64,000 bases of DNA from RUG14300 sp964619685 (GCA_964619685.1 CAZUET010000001.1:12222-76221); one strand, 5' to 3'. Positions 45,239 through 53,806 are shown, numbered from the stretch's first letter. Made by a program: numbers and translations. The notes: generated by a model from the sequence alone, not told the origin.

Positions 45239-45795
45239 AGGGCTTTACAAAAAAATACGGAGATAAGATAGTCTTTGATAATTTCGATCTTGTATTGGAG
45301 GAGCATAGAATCACCGCAATAATGGGAGCGAGCGGTTGTGGAAAAACTACTCTTTTAAACGTGCTTTCGGGACTTGATACCGATTATGAGGGCGAGCTAC
45401 TCAATATAGAAGAGTGCGCATATATTTTCCAAGAACCACGACTTCTTAAAGGGGCGACGGTGCTTGAAAATACGCTAATAGGTAGCGGATTTAAAAATAA
45501 GGAAAAAGCAATAGGACTGCTTAACGCTCTCGAACTCGGAGAGTATATAAATAAATATCCGAATTCACTTTCGGGCGGAATGGCAATGCGTGTAAGTATG
45601 GCTCGTGCGTTTGTCAGCGATCGCCCCGTCATATTGATGGACGAAGCCTTTAAAGGACTTGATAAAGAGTTGCGTTACCGCTTATATGACCTATTTAAAT
45701 CGCTTTGGCAGGTTGATAAGCCAACCACAGTAATAGTAACCCATGACGAAGACGAGGCAAAATATTTAGCCGATAAGATCGTTGTATTAAAATAA
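45229..45795 (+). CDS. ABC transporter ATP-binding protein, SsuB/TauB type (short)
   Basis: 188 residues, short against about 240-260. Walker A GASGCGKT, Q-loop YIFQEPRLLKGATV, signature LSGGMAMRVSMARAFV, Walker B VILMDEAFKGLD, switch His VTHDEDEAKYLAD. The usual C-terminal stretch after the switch is missing, but the core is complete. It overlaps the permease by 10 bases; GGAGA lies upstream. Confidence 0.92.
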   Translation: MELKGFTKKYGDKIVFDNFDLVLEEHRITAIMGASGCGKTTLLNVLSGLDTDYEGELLNIEECAYIFQEPRLLKGATVLENTLIGSGFKNKEKAIGLLNALELGEYINKYPNSLSGGMAMRVSMARAFVSDRPVILMDEAFKGLDKELRYRLYDLFKSLWQVDKPTTVIVTHDEDEAKYLADKIVVLK

Positions 45796-45810
45796 CTACA
45801 AATAGTATAC

Positions 45811-45853
45811 AAAAAGCGATACGGAATCGATATGCTTCTCGTATCGCTTTTTT
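45811..45853 (+). terminator. Terminator of the NMT1-type ABC operon
   Basis: AAAAAGCGATACG (45811-45823) pairs with CGTATCGCTTTTTT (45840-45853). Confidence 0.88.
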
Positions 45854-45912
45854 GATCTTAAATTGGTTTGTGTTACTTGCACACGAAGAACACTCATCAA
45901 TATTTATCAGAA

Positions 45913-46188
45913 CTATTTATTTTCTAAGAGTTCTCTAAAGTTAACTACCCTAACACTTGGAGATCTTGAGCCCATACCCCAGCATATACCGCTGACAAAT
46001 CCCATTGATAATTTAGGATCAATTCCCATATGATAGTCGCAGTGGTCTTGGTCGGGTTTTATCTCGTCGCCATTCATCCATCTACAGCCGTTATCCTTTG
46101 CCCATTGTAAAAATGCAACACCATCTTCGTTTTCAACATAAAACCAAACATGATTTTTACCTTTAAGTAATTTCTTTAATTTTTCCAT
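45913..46188 (-). CDS. Unknown 91-residue protein under a SAM-I riboswitch
   Basis: The start is ATG 46188 (MEKLKKLLKGKNHVWFYVEN), preceded by AAGGAG; the in-frame start at 46278 lies inside the riboswitch. It is a soluble small protein with conserved-looking Trp, Cys and His residues: FLQWAKDNGCRWMNGDEI, DHCDYHMGIDPKLSMGFVSG, CWGMGS. I do not recognise the family. Some small proteins with 'FL.WA...G..W..G' patterns bind nucleic acids or ligands, but no function is claimed. The riboswitch links it to methionine or SAM supply. Confidence 0.8.
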   Translation of the reverse strand: MEKLKKLLKGKNHVWFYVENEDGVAFLQWAKDNGCRWMNGDEIKPDQDHCDYHMGIDPKLSMGFVSGICWGMGSRSPSVRVVNFRELLENK

Positions 46189-46242
46189 AAATATACTCCT
46201 TATAAACATATTTTTTCCATAAAGAGTATAAAGAATAAAGAA

Positions 46243-46268
46243 AGATCCCATCGCATTCGATAGGATCA
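46243..46268 (-). terminator. Riboswitch-controlled terminator
   Basis: On the minus strand, GATCCTATCG and CGATGGGATC form a stem followed by TTTCTTT. ATTCGATGGG, just upstream in the riboswitch, can pair with the terminator's CCTATCGAAT, giving an antiterminator. Confidence 0.75.
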
Positions 46269-46371
46269 TAGTGTGCAATATTAAACCCCATCGAATCAGA
46301 CATTAGCACCTTGCCTTATCGGTAGGTTGCTGTGACATCATAGGGTCTGTCCCTCCGTCACTCTTTATGGT
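46265..46371 (-). promoter_or_regulatory. SAM-I riboswitch (S-box)
   Basis: On the minus strand the conserved core reads AAAGAGTGACGGAGGGACAG, then ACCCTATGATGTCACAGCAACC, then TAAGGCAAGGTGCTAATG, matching the S-box consensus (GAGGGAC..GCCC.AUGA.......GCAACC......AAGGUGCUA). The 3' helices (P4 and the P1 partner) are not clean by eye. With the terminator downstream it should turn the gene off when SAM is plentiful. Confidence 0.88.
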
Positions 46372-46380
46372 TATGCATTT

Positions 46381-46409
46381 ATTATACGCCATTAATTTTA
46401 TTTTGTCAA
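46381..46409 (-). promoter_or_regulatory. Consensus promoter of the SAM-I riboswitch transcript
   Basis: TTGACA (46409-46404) and TATAAT (46386-46381) with exactly 17 bases between on the minus strand. Confidence 0.9.
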
Positions 46410-46508
46410 CAATTATCATATAAAAATTGAAAAAGCATTTTTAAGTCCCCGTCTTGTCATACGCTTTCTGTTCACTTATTTTAAGTTTTATCGTAATGTG
46501 TTTATCCT

Positions 46509-46580
46509 TGTCTGCTGTCATACTGAGATAAATCAATTCATTTACAAAGCAAATGAGGAATTTATCTCGACAGCGGGCAA
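46509..46580 (+). repeat. Dispersed intergenic repeat, copy D (hairpin variant)
   Basis: Starts TGTCTGCTGTCATACTGAG, like other copies. CTGTC pairs with GACAG, GAGATAAAT (46525-46533) with ATTTATCTC (46560-46568), and CATTT with AAATG, giving a hairpin with a different centre. Confidence 0.55.
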
Positions 46581-46668
46581 CGGTCTGATTATAATGACAG
46601 GACGTGAATATTGGTACCTTTTGACGATAATAAAAACTTATCAGTTTAATCTCCGCATTTTGTATGAA

Positions 46669-47442
46669 TTATTCTCTTTCTTTTATGCTCGATACCGTTA
46701 ATTCTACCAATTTGCCGTGCGCACGGGCTTTTTCAACGGTGTCCTCGTCAATTATTTTACCTTTTGGAATGATCAATTTCCCACCGTCAAATATATGCTT
46801 GATAACAGCACGTCCAAGTAAAAAACCGTATCCCGAAATGACCTTTAAGGGAGATTCGTTATTCTTTAATGGAGTCTTTTGAGTGATGTTAATGGGCGTA
46901 GAAGCTGTTGTATTATCTATATAGCTTATTGGTACTTTGATTGATTCATCGCTAATTTCGGGTTGTAACTCGAATTGATTAAATGCACTCGATAGTTCTT
47001 TGGGCTTGACCGCTTTATCTCTTTTGATCCGCAGTTTTCTATTACCCTTAACGATTATCATTTCTTTACTTAATAAAACGACCTCATCGACCTTGAGTTT
47101 TTTATCTTCGCCAATATACAATTCATTTATTGTATTGCCATTGAATTCAAAGTCAACAGCTCGTCCAATATAACAGCCGTCAGTGTTATAAATCGGACTT
47201 CTGAAAGGAAAATCTATTCCCGATGATTGAAATTCTGCCAAAGAACTTAGCGTATACAATATATCTTTGCCTTGAAAAACTCGTTTATTGTCTACGAATC
47301 CTTCATTCTCTTCATTGTCAACAGTGGATAAATGGTGTATGCGTCGCAATTTTCTATCTACCGTACAACTGTAGATTGTTCCTAATTCCTTTCCGAAAGT
47401 CAAACACACGATTTTCTTACCTATTATTTCACTAAATCTCAT
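46669..47442 (-). CDS. PRC-barrel-like protein
   Basis: 257 residues from ATG 47442 (MRFSEIIGKK), with GGAGG before it; the in-frame start at 47481 has none. Two PRC-barrel-like stretches are visible: IIGKKIVCLTFGKELGTIYSCTVDRKLRRI near the start, and SPIYNTDGCYIGRAVDFEFNG around residue 80. The end (GYGFLLGRAVIKHIFDGGKLIIPKGKIID) resembles proteins that bind RNA or cell-division partners. No enzyme motif is visible and the role is unknown. Confidence 0.65.
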   Translation of the reverse strand: MRFSEIIGKKIVCLTFGKELGTIYSCTVDRKLRRIHHLSTVDNEENEGFVDNKRVFQGKDILYTLSSLAEFQSSGIDFPFRSPIYNTDGCYIGRAVDFEFNGNTINELYIGEDKKLKVDEVVLLSKEMIIVKGNRKLRIKRDKAVKPKELSSAFNQFELQPEISDESIKVPISYIDNTTASTPINITQKTPLKNNESPLKVISGYGFLLGRAVIKHIFDGGKLIIPKGKIIDEDTVEKARAHGKLVELTVSSIKERE

Positions 47443-47655
47443 ATAAACCTCCAAAGGCGATATATCACAATTTATTCTCATTGAAATCGATATATGCAGA
47501 TTAGTGTTTTTATCTGTTTTTATTACAAAAACGGCGTTGTTGAATTTTTGTGGTCAATAAATACAATGTGTCGAAGACTATTGCTGATAATATTTTGTAC
47601 GCATTTTTTAATACATTAAAAATATACTATAGCAAATTAAATGTATTGAAAATCC

Positions 47656-47684
47656 TTGACACGGCAACTGTATTTGAGTATAAT
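47656..47684 (+). promoter_or_regulatory. Consensus promoter of rpmE
   Basis: TTGACA (47656-47661) and TATAAT (47679-47684), spacing 17. Confidence 0.92.
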
Positions 47685-47732
47685 TGACTTGCATCTATAC
47701 AAGCGATGCAAATTTATTTGAGGTGATTTATA

Positions 47733-47942
47733 ATGAAAAACAGTACACATCCTAATTACAAGACAGTAACCGTTGTATGTGCTTGTGGTGAGACTTTCTT
47801 GACAGGTACAACAAAGGTAAATAGCGACACATTGCGTGTAGATATCTGCAGTAAGTGTCATCCCTTCTATACCGGTAAGCAAAAATCTGTTGATACCGGC
47901 GGCCGTGTTGATAAGTTCAATAAGCGTTACAATCGCGGTTAA
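47733..47942 (+). CDS. rpmE: 50S ribosomal protein L31, zinc-binding type
   Basis: 69 residues after GAGGTG. CAC (residues 16-18) and CSKCHPFYTG carry the cysteines of the zinc-binding C+ form. The rest (HPNYKTVTVVCACGETF, GGRVDKFNKRY) is typical L31. It heads the rpmE - DUF1385/prmC - prfA block, an order common in Clostridia. Confidence 0.97.
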   Translation: MKNSTHPNYKTVTVVCACGETFLTGTTKVNSDTLRVDICSKCHPFYTGKQKSVDTGGRVDKFNKRYNRG

Positions 47943-47953
47943 CAACAAACAAT

Positions 47954-47999
47954 TATGGATGGTGTCGCCTTTTAGGTTAACACTGTCCTTTTTTTAATC
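47954..47999 (+). terminator. Putative terminator after rpmE
   Basis: GGATGGTGT and ACACTGTCC form an imperfect stem (GGA/TCC and GTGT/ACAC with a TG/TG mismatch between), followed by TTTTTTT. The next start codon lies at 48001, right at the end of the T run. Confidence 0.5.
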
Positions 48000-48000
48000 T

Positions 48001-49785
48001 ATGGCAAGAAAATTTGTTTCAAAAATCGGCGGACAAGCCGTACTTGAAGGTGTAATGATGCGTGGCGAAAAGAGTTACGCCACTGCAGTTAGGACATCTG
48101 ATGGAAAAATAACGGTAGAATCAAAGAGGGTTCAACCGAGTAAAGGATGGACGAAGATTCCTATTATTAGGGGAATCGTTAATTTTTTCTTATCTCTTGT
48201 TAATGGTATGAAAATTACCATGCGTTCTGCAGAGGTATTTGGTGAGGAAATAGAGCAGGAAGAGCCGTCCAAGTTCGAAAAATGGTTAGCGAAAACATTG
48301 CATATTGATGTAATGAGTATTGCTATGTTTTTTGGCGTTATATTGGGGCTTGCTTTTTCGGTTGCATTATTCTTTATTTTACCGACCTTGATAACAGGAT
48401 GGATTCCTTTAGATACTATATGGTTAAATCTTATTGAGGGTTTAGTTAGAATATTGATATTTGTTTCATATATTCTTTTGACTTCGTTAATGAAGGATAT
48501 AAGAAGGCTTTATCAATATCATGGAGCAGAGCATAAGACTATAGCATGCTTTGAACAAGGCTTGCCGTTGACTGTCGAAAATGCAAAACAACAGAGTAAG
48601 CATCACGACAGATGCGGTACCAACTTCATTGTGATAGTAATGATAGTTTCGATTCTTATGTTTTCATTGGTAGAGTATCTACTCTCATTATGCGGATTTG
48701 TTATCAGTGAGTTGCCAGTGTCGAGTATTATCCAAAAGCTTGTAAGAATAGCCATTAAGCTTGCAATGCTTCCGTTGGTTGCAGGTGTAAGCTACGAGGT
48801 TCTCAAATTCCTTGCCAAATTTGACAACCCATTTGTTAGGGCATTAAAGGCTCCCGGAATGCTCATTCAGCATATAACGACCAGAGAACCCGATGATAGT
48901 ATGCTTGAAGTTGCGATTAAGGCGTTTATCACCGTTCAAGAGTTGGATGCGGATGAATCCTTAGAAACCACGACATTTGTTATTCAAAAGTCGTTAGCGA
49001 AGTGTAGAGAAGAGTTATCTGCTTATCTTGAGGGTGTAGCCGAAGCGGATGCAAAGGCAAAATATATTATTTCCGAGGTGACAGGGTTAAGCGAAGCCGA
49101 ACTCAATTCGATCAAGACGATAAAGGATTACGAATATGATCGGTGTATCGAGTATTCCAAGAGAGTTGCAAACGGCGAACCGTTACAATATATTTTTGGA
49201 TATGCATATTTTTACGGTAGAAAATTCACGGTAAATCCAAGCGTTTTGATTCCTCGTCAAGATACCGAATTTGTGGTAGAGAAGGCGTTAGAATATGTGC
49301 ATGACGGTTCAAAAGTGCTTGATATATGTACAGGTTCAGGCTGTATTGCTGCAACTGTATCTTTGGAAAAAAATATTCATGTGGTAGCTGTAGACATTTC
49401 AAAAGATGCATTGAATATAGCGAAGAATAATGTTGACGGTTTGAATGCTGATGTAGAATTGATCGAATCTGATATGTTTAATGGTGTTAGCGATAACTTT
49501 GATTTGATCATATCTAACCCTCCGTATATATCGGAATCGGATATGGCACAGCTTCCTATCGATGTAACAAAAGAACCAAAGCTTGCTTTATACGGCGGTA
49601 AAGACGGCTTGGATTTTTATAGGATAATAGCAAGCTCGGCGCCGTTAAATTCCAATGGTGTAATCGTATTAGAGATAGGAGATCATCAAGCGGACGGTAT
49701 AAAAGAGATATTTGGAGAATATTCGAGTGTTGAAATATATCAAGATTTGAGTGGAACCGATAGAATAGCGGTAATTAAAAAATAA
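48001..49785 (+). CDS. prmC: Fusion of DUF1385 membrane protein with PrmC (release factor glutamine methyltransferase)
   Basis: 594 residues. Residues ~1-305 are DUF1385 (YqhQ family): IGGQAVLEGVMMRGEKSYATAVR, WTKIPIIRGIVNF, four to five membrane helices, YHGAEHKTIACFEQG, HHDRCGTNFIVIV. Residues ~310-594 are PrmC: an N-terminal helical domain (NGEPLQYIFGYAYFYGRKF, LIPRQDTEFVVE), SAM site VLDICTGSGCIA, and the NPPYIS active site. PrmC methylates the GGQ glutamine of release factors, and prfA is the next gene. No ribosome binding site is visible before ATG 48001. Confidence 0.93.
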   Translation: MARKFVSKIGGQAVLEGVMMRGEKSYATAVRTSDGKITVESKRVQPSKGWTKIPIIRGIVNFFLSLVNGMKITMRSAEVFGEEIEQEEPSKFEKWLAKTLHIDVMSIAMFFGVILGLAFSVALFFILPTLITGWIPLDTIWLNLIEGLVRILIFVSYILLTSLMKDIRRLYQYHGAEHKTIACFEQGLPLTVENAKQQSKHHDRCGTNFIVIVMIVSILMFSLVEYLLSLCGFVISELPVSSIIQKLVRIAIKLAMLPLVAGVSYEVLKFLAKFDNPFVRALKAPGMLIQHITTREPDDSMLEVAIKAFITVQELDADESLETTTFVIQKSLAKCREELSAYLEGVAEADAKAKYIISEVTGLSEAELNSIKTIKDYEYDRCIEYSKRVANGEPLQYIFGYAYFYGRKFTVNPSVLIPRQDTEFVVEKALEYVHDGSKVLDICTGSGCIAATVSLEKNIHVVAVDISKDALNIAKNNVDGLNADVELIESDMFNGVSDNFDLIISNPPYISESDMAQLPIDVTKEPKLALYGGKDGLDFYRIIASSAPLNSNGVIVLEIGDHQADGIKEIFGEYSSVEIYQDLSGTDRIAVIKK

Positions 49786-49802
49786 AGTAGTGAGATAAAA
49801 TT

Positions 49803-50873
49803 ATGTTTGAAAAATTAGATGATGTAAAAATTAGATATCAGGAAATAGGCGAATCCTTAGCGGATCCTGCCGTTTTGGGCGATAGAGAAAAGTGGCAAAA
49901 GCTAAGTAAGGAATATGCAGATCTCACCCCTATCATAGATACCTATAATGAATATCTTGCAGTTAATAAGAATATTGAGGACTGTAAGAATATAATCAAA
50001 GAAAATGAAGATCCCGATTTTGTTGAAATGGCAAAGGAAGAATTGTCCGAAGCTAATTCGACTATCGAAGAGATTGCTGAAAGGCTTAAGCGTTTATTGA
50101 TTCCAAAGGATCCTAATGATGAAAAGAATGTTATTCTTGAAATTAGAGGCGGAGCAGGTGGAGATGAAGCGTCATTGTTTGGAAGCGAGCTTTTAAGAAT
50201 GTATGAAAGATTTGCCGAGAGAATGCGTTGGGGCGTTGAAGAGGTTGAAATGAACCTTACCGATTTAGGTGGTGTAAATAAAGTCGTAATCATGATTAAG
50301 GGAAAAGGTGCCTATTCAAAACTCAAATTCGAATCGGGTGCACACCGTGTACAAAGAGTTCCTGCCACCGAATCGCAAGGTAGAATTCATACATCTACAG
50401 CAACCGTTGCCGTTCTTCCCGAAGCAGAAGATATTGATGTTAAGCTCAATATGAACGATGTCAAGGTAGATACCTATAGAGCAGGTGGTGCAGGCGGACA
50501 GTATGTTAATAGAACGGACTCCGCAGTAAGAATGACACATATTCCTACAGGAATCGTTGTAACCTGTCAAGATGAAAAGTCACAGTTAAAGAATAAGGAA
50601 AAAGCAATACGAGTATTGAAGACACGTCTTTATGAGTTCTATCAAGGTCAAGCCGATAAGGAATATGCCGAAAATAGAAAATCGCAGGTAGGTACAGGCG
50701 ATAGATCAGAGAGAATTCGTACCTACAACTTCCCTCAAGGACGAGTTACCGACCATAGAATTAATATGACGCTATACAGTCTTGATCAATTCCTTGACGG
50801 CGACATTCTCGAAATCGTTGACGCTCTTGCAATCGATCACGAAAATAAGCTTTTAGCCGAAGGATCGGTATAA
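49803..50873 (+). CDS. prfA: Peptide chain release factor 1
   Basis: 356 residues, normal length. The GGQ loop is YRAGGAGGQYVNRTDSA, the stop-codon-reading segment PATESQGRIHTSTATVAV, and the end ENKLLAEG. It releases peptides at UAA and UAG. Its glutamine is the substrate of the upstream PrmC. The start lies 17 bases after that gene. Confidence 0.97.
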   Translation: MFEKLDDVKIRYQEIGESLADPAVLGDREKWQKLSKEYADLTPIIDTYNEYLAVNKNIEDCKNIIKENEDPDFVEMAKEELSEANSTIEEIAERLKRLLIPKDPNDEKNVILEIRGGAGGDEASLFGSELLRMYERFAERMRWGVEEVEMNLTDLGGVNKVVIMIKGKGAYSKLKFESGAHRVQRVPATESQGRIHTSTATVAVLPEAEDIDVKLNMNDVKVDTYRAGGAGGQYVNRTDSAVRMTHIPTGIVVTCQDEKSQLKNKEKAIRVLKTRLYEFYQGQADKEYAENRKSQVGTGDRSERIRTYNFPQGRVTDHRINMTLYSLDQFLDGDILEIVDALAIDHENKLLAEGSV

Positions 50874-50950
50874 TAAATAATAATCTAAAAATGGGGTTTG
50901 TAAAAAGTCCCTTTTTTATAAACACTAATACGAGGAGCAATCCACGAAAT

Positions 50951-50989
50951 AAAAAGACGGCACTGACCTTTTTGTAGCGCCGTCTTTTT
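50951..50989. terminator. Bidirectional terminator between prfA and the NACHT-LRR gene
   Basis: AAAAAGACGGC pairs perfectly with GCCGTCTTTTT across a 17-base loop; A and T runs on both sides allow use from either strand. Confidence 0.88.
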
Positions 50990-51037
50990 CAATTAACTGT
51001 ATTACAATATAGCTTTCATATTGAATTGAAAATTCTA

Positions 51038-53806
51038 TTAATCCTTATACCAATAGTAGTTTTTATATGTCGATTTGAAGTAAGTAGCATTTTTTTTCGG
51101 ATCGCTTACATCGACAGGTATACCATCTTGCTTACTTTTAAAATTATCGATTTTTTCTGTTACATACCAGCCATTTGGATCTTCAAATTTTACGCTTATG
51201 AGATTATTACAATACTCGAAAGCAGAATCACCAATGCTTGTTACGCTATTGGGGATAGTAATACTTGTAAGACCAGTGCAGCCTTCGAATGCAGAATCAC
51301 CGATGCTTGTTACGCTATTGGGGATAGTAATACTTGTAAGACTAGTGCAGCCTTCGAATGCATAATCACCAATTCTAGTTATGCTATTTGGAATTATACT
51401 ATTTTTGCAACCAAGAATAAGTTTATTAGTATCAGTTTCAATTAGACAATTATCTTTACTATGATATTTTGTATTTTTGGCATCTACTATTATTTTTTCA
51501 AGACCAGTGCAGCCACGGAATGCTTTCCACTCAATACTTGTTACGCTATTAGGAATAGTTATACTTGTGAGACCAGTGCAGTCGCTAAATGCAAAATCAT
51601 CGATGCTTGTTACATAATTGGGGATCTTGCTATTTTTACAGCCTAATATTAATGTGTTAGTTCCTTTTCCAATTACACAGTCATCAATTGCATAAAAATA
51701 AGGATTCTTTTTGTCAACAATAATACGATATAAACTTTGTAACCTAAACAAAGGAGGCGATGATACGCTCTCAAGTATTTTTATGCTGGTAATATTTGGG
51801 CATATTAAAAAAAGCTCTTCGCTTACTATATGACCTCCCACTCTTTTTTCACTGTCTATAGACAATTCTTTGAGTTTTATACTTACTGATTCGATTAATG
51901 GAGCGTATGCTAAAGTGTAGTCGCAATGCTCCACGTCACATATTTCATTAAAAAGATAACACTGAATGGGTGATAATGCTCCTTTTTCGTTTTCTGCGAG
52001 TTTACACTGTTTATTGTATATGCTCTCTAATCCGCCCTTAAAATCATATAAAACTGTATAGTAGAATAATTCTTCGTAAGGATTAGTACAATGCTCATCT
52101 TTAATTTCGTGGGTATCATAATCGTAATTTGTTACGCCCCTTTCTCCCCTTATTAGCATTCCCCTTATCAGAACTTCTTCTGCAAGTGGTTTGTTATTTT
52201 CAGTATCAATAAATTGTGATACCGCATCGCAAAGAATATCATAATCGGGTTCATCCACCAACGGGACTTTGACCATTTTAAAATTATCGTCAAGACCTTG
52301 CATTGTTTTCAGCATCGTTAGTAACATTTTCAATCTTTCTTCCACGCCTGCTCGTTGCTCGGTAGAGTCGTTAAATTGTCTTTGTGCATTTTGTTCAAAT
52401 AGACAAAGCAGAGTCTTAACTACTTCTTTCCAATAGTCGGCTTGTTTATTGATTTCTTTTACAATTTCATTAATTCGATTATTATCACAGATACATTTAT
52501 ATAAGTAATAGGCACAATAATAGGATGCAAATAACTCATGGCTAAATCCGTTCTCGTCTACTAAGGTATGTTCTTGGAAAAAGTGCTTTAGGGTATCCTT
52601 TTCTTGATGAATATTAATGATTCCTCTCAAAAGGGAGTCAACATCTAACCAGTCGACTGATTTTCCGTCCTTTTTCTGATATATTTTATAAGAGACCTGT
52701 CCTAATACTTCTTTTATTGCAGAAATATCGGTACTGGTATAGGTTTTGCTATTTTCTTTAGCCATATCTCTTTGTATTAATTCCTTGATAACTAAGTCAA
52801 AGAGAACCACTCTGCTTTGTGGAAGATTCTTAGCATTATTCTCGTATACATTTTTAATCAAGCACAATAGAAGAGGATTTCTTGATAGCTTTTTATAATT
52901 AGGATCTCTTGTTTCAGCATCAAGAATAGCATTATATAATTCGTCATTTTTGAGGAAATCCTTAAGCTTGTCGTCAGCTATTTCATCCAAAATCCATTTG
53001 CGGATGAGTATATCTTGAGATAAGCGTAATTCATTACTATTACAAATATCAGCTTGTCCTGGTCTGGATGAAAAAATCAAGTATGAATCACTTAAACTAT
53101 CTGCAACTAATGTTTTGAATGCCGTAAAATCATTAGGAGATACTTCGTCTATTGCATCAAAAATATAACATATCTCATATTTCTTAGAAATATAATCGAA
53201 GGAGTCAATATTTACATTTATCGTATTAAAAACTGCTTCTATTATATTACCTGTATCCTTAGATAAATGAGAAACAACATTTTTAATTTCTACATAAATT
53301 GGAAAGAAAGGCTTGTCTTTTGTTGTTTGATCGTATAAACAGTTACATATCTTCTTTACAAATACCGATTTTCCTTGTCCTGCGTCGCCCACGATAAGAG
53401 CTCGCTTTTCTTTTTTTAATTCGGTAATAAAACCTTCAATTGAACAACTAATAACATAATTGGGAGCCTGTTTATTTTGTTCAAGGGCTTTGTTGTTTTC
53501 TTCGATTTCTTCTAAAGTTAATTGTCGACTTATACCAAAATCCCATGTTTTATCAAGGGTTGTGGTTTTAATAGAAAAACCGTCCGAAATAGTATTGATA
53601 TGGTTGAACTGTTGTTTTAAGAAGTTTTCTACATCTTTCTTTGCGTCCCTTTTTGTCTTCTTGGCAGCTTTACGCTTTTCATTGCGTTTTTTGAAAAGAT
53701 TTATAATTAGTGGAATAAGTATAGCTGTAAATATTGCACCAATAACTGTAGTAACTACTTCAGTTGAAAACTTTGACCAATCTATTGCAGATAAAAGATT
53801 TAGCAT
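51038..53806 (-). CDS. Membrane-anchored NACHT NTPase with C-terminal BspA-type leucine-rich repeats (NLR-like)
   Basis: 922 residues from ATG 53806 (AAGAGGT lies 8 bases upstream; GTG 53815 is the alternative). One N-terminal membrane helix (residues ~17-38) is followed by a strongly basic stretch (KKRNEKRKAAKKTKRDAKKD). The NACHT-type domain has Walker A VGDAGQGKS (140-147), Walker B CYIFDAIDE (about 214-221), sensor-like IFSSRPGQ, and a downstream NPLLLCLI and HELFASYYCAYYL as in NACHT/STAND proteins. The last ~230 residues are leucine-rich repeats of the BspA/LRR_5 kind, 23 residues each (SIGDSAFEGCTGLTSITIPN). The layout (effector or anchor, NACHT, LRR) is that of NOD-like receptors and bacterial NACHT antiphage proteins. 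The role is inferred. Confidence 0.87.
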   Translation of the reverse strand: MLNLLSAIDWSKFSTEVVTTVIGAIFTAILIPLIINLFKKRNEKRKAAKKTKRDAKKDVENFLKQQFNHINTISDGFSIKTTTLDKTWDFGISRQLTLEEIEENNKALEQNKQAPNYVISCSIEGFITELKKEKRALIVGDAGQGKSVFVKKICNCLYDQTTKDKPFFPIYVEIKNVVSHLSKDTGNIIEAVFNTINVNIDSFDYISKKYEICYIFDAIDEVSPNDFTAFKTLVADSLSDSYLIFSSRPGQADICNSNELRLSQDILIRKWILDEIADDKLKDFLKNDELYNAILDAETRDPNYKKLSRNPLLLCLIKNVYENNAKNLPQSRVVLFDLVIKELIQRDMAKENSKTYTSTDISAIKEVLGQVSYKIYQKKDGKSVDWLDVDSLLRGIINIHQEKDTLKHFFQEHTLVDENGFSHELFASYYCAYYLYKCICDNNRINEIVKEINKQADYWKEVVKTLLCLFEQNAQRQFNDSTEQRAGVEERLKMLLTMLKTMQGLDDNFKMVKVPLVDEPDYDILCDAVSQFIDTENNKPLAEEVLIRGMLIRGERGVTNYDYDTHEIKDEHCTNPYEELFYYTVLYDFKGGLESIYNKQCKLAENEKGALSPIQCYLFNEICDVEHCDYTLAYAPLIESVSIKLKELSIDSEKRVGGHIVSEELFLICPNITSIKILESVSSPPLFRLQSLYRIIVDKKNPYFYAIDDCVIGKGTNTLILGCKNSKIPNYVTSIDDFAFSDCTGLTSITIPNSVTSIEWKAFRGCTGLEKIIVDAKNTKYHSKDNCLIETDTNKLILGCKNSIIPNSITRIGDYAFEGCTSLTSITIPNSVTSIGDSAFEGCTGLTSITIPNSVTSIGDSAFEYCNNLISVKFEDPNGWYVTEKIDNFKSKQDGIPVDVSDPKKNATYFKSTYKNYYWYKD
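51216..51370 (-). repeat. 69-bp tandem repeat encoding the leucine-rich repeats
   Basis: 51216-51284 and 51285-51353 are 69-base units (23 codons) that differ at only a few positions. A third unit starts at 51354 and then diverges; similar units lie around 51500-51610. The near-identity at DNA level points to recent duplication or gene conversion. Confidence 0.88.

Noticed and set aside
46498..46701. 67-codon frame after the SAM-I riboswitch region
   Set aside because: It lies over repeat copy D and into the opposite-strand PRC-barrel gene; no ribosome binding site.
51216..51370. Could the 69-bp units be a CRISPR or other DNA repeat array
   Set aside because: They are directly adjacent, in frame and encode leucine-rich repeats; there are no spacers.
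53700..53806. A toxin domain at the start of the NACHT-LRR protein
   Set aside because: Only a membrane helix and a basic linker are visible; no nuclease or TIR motif.
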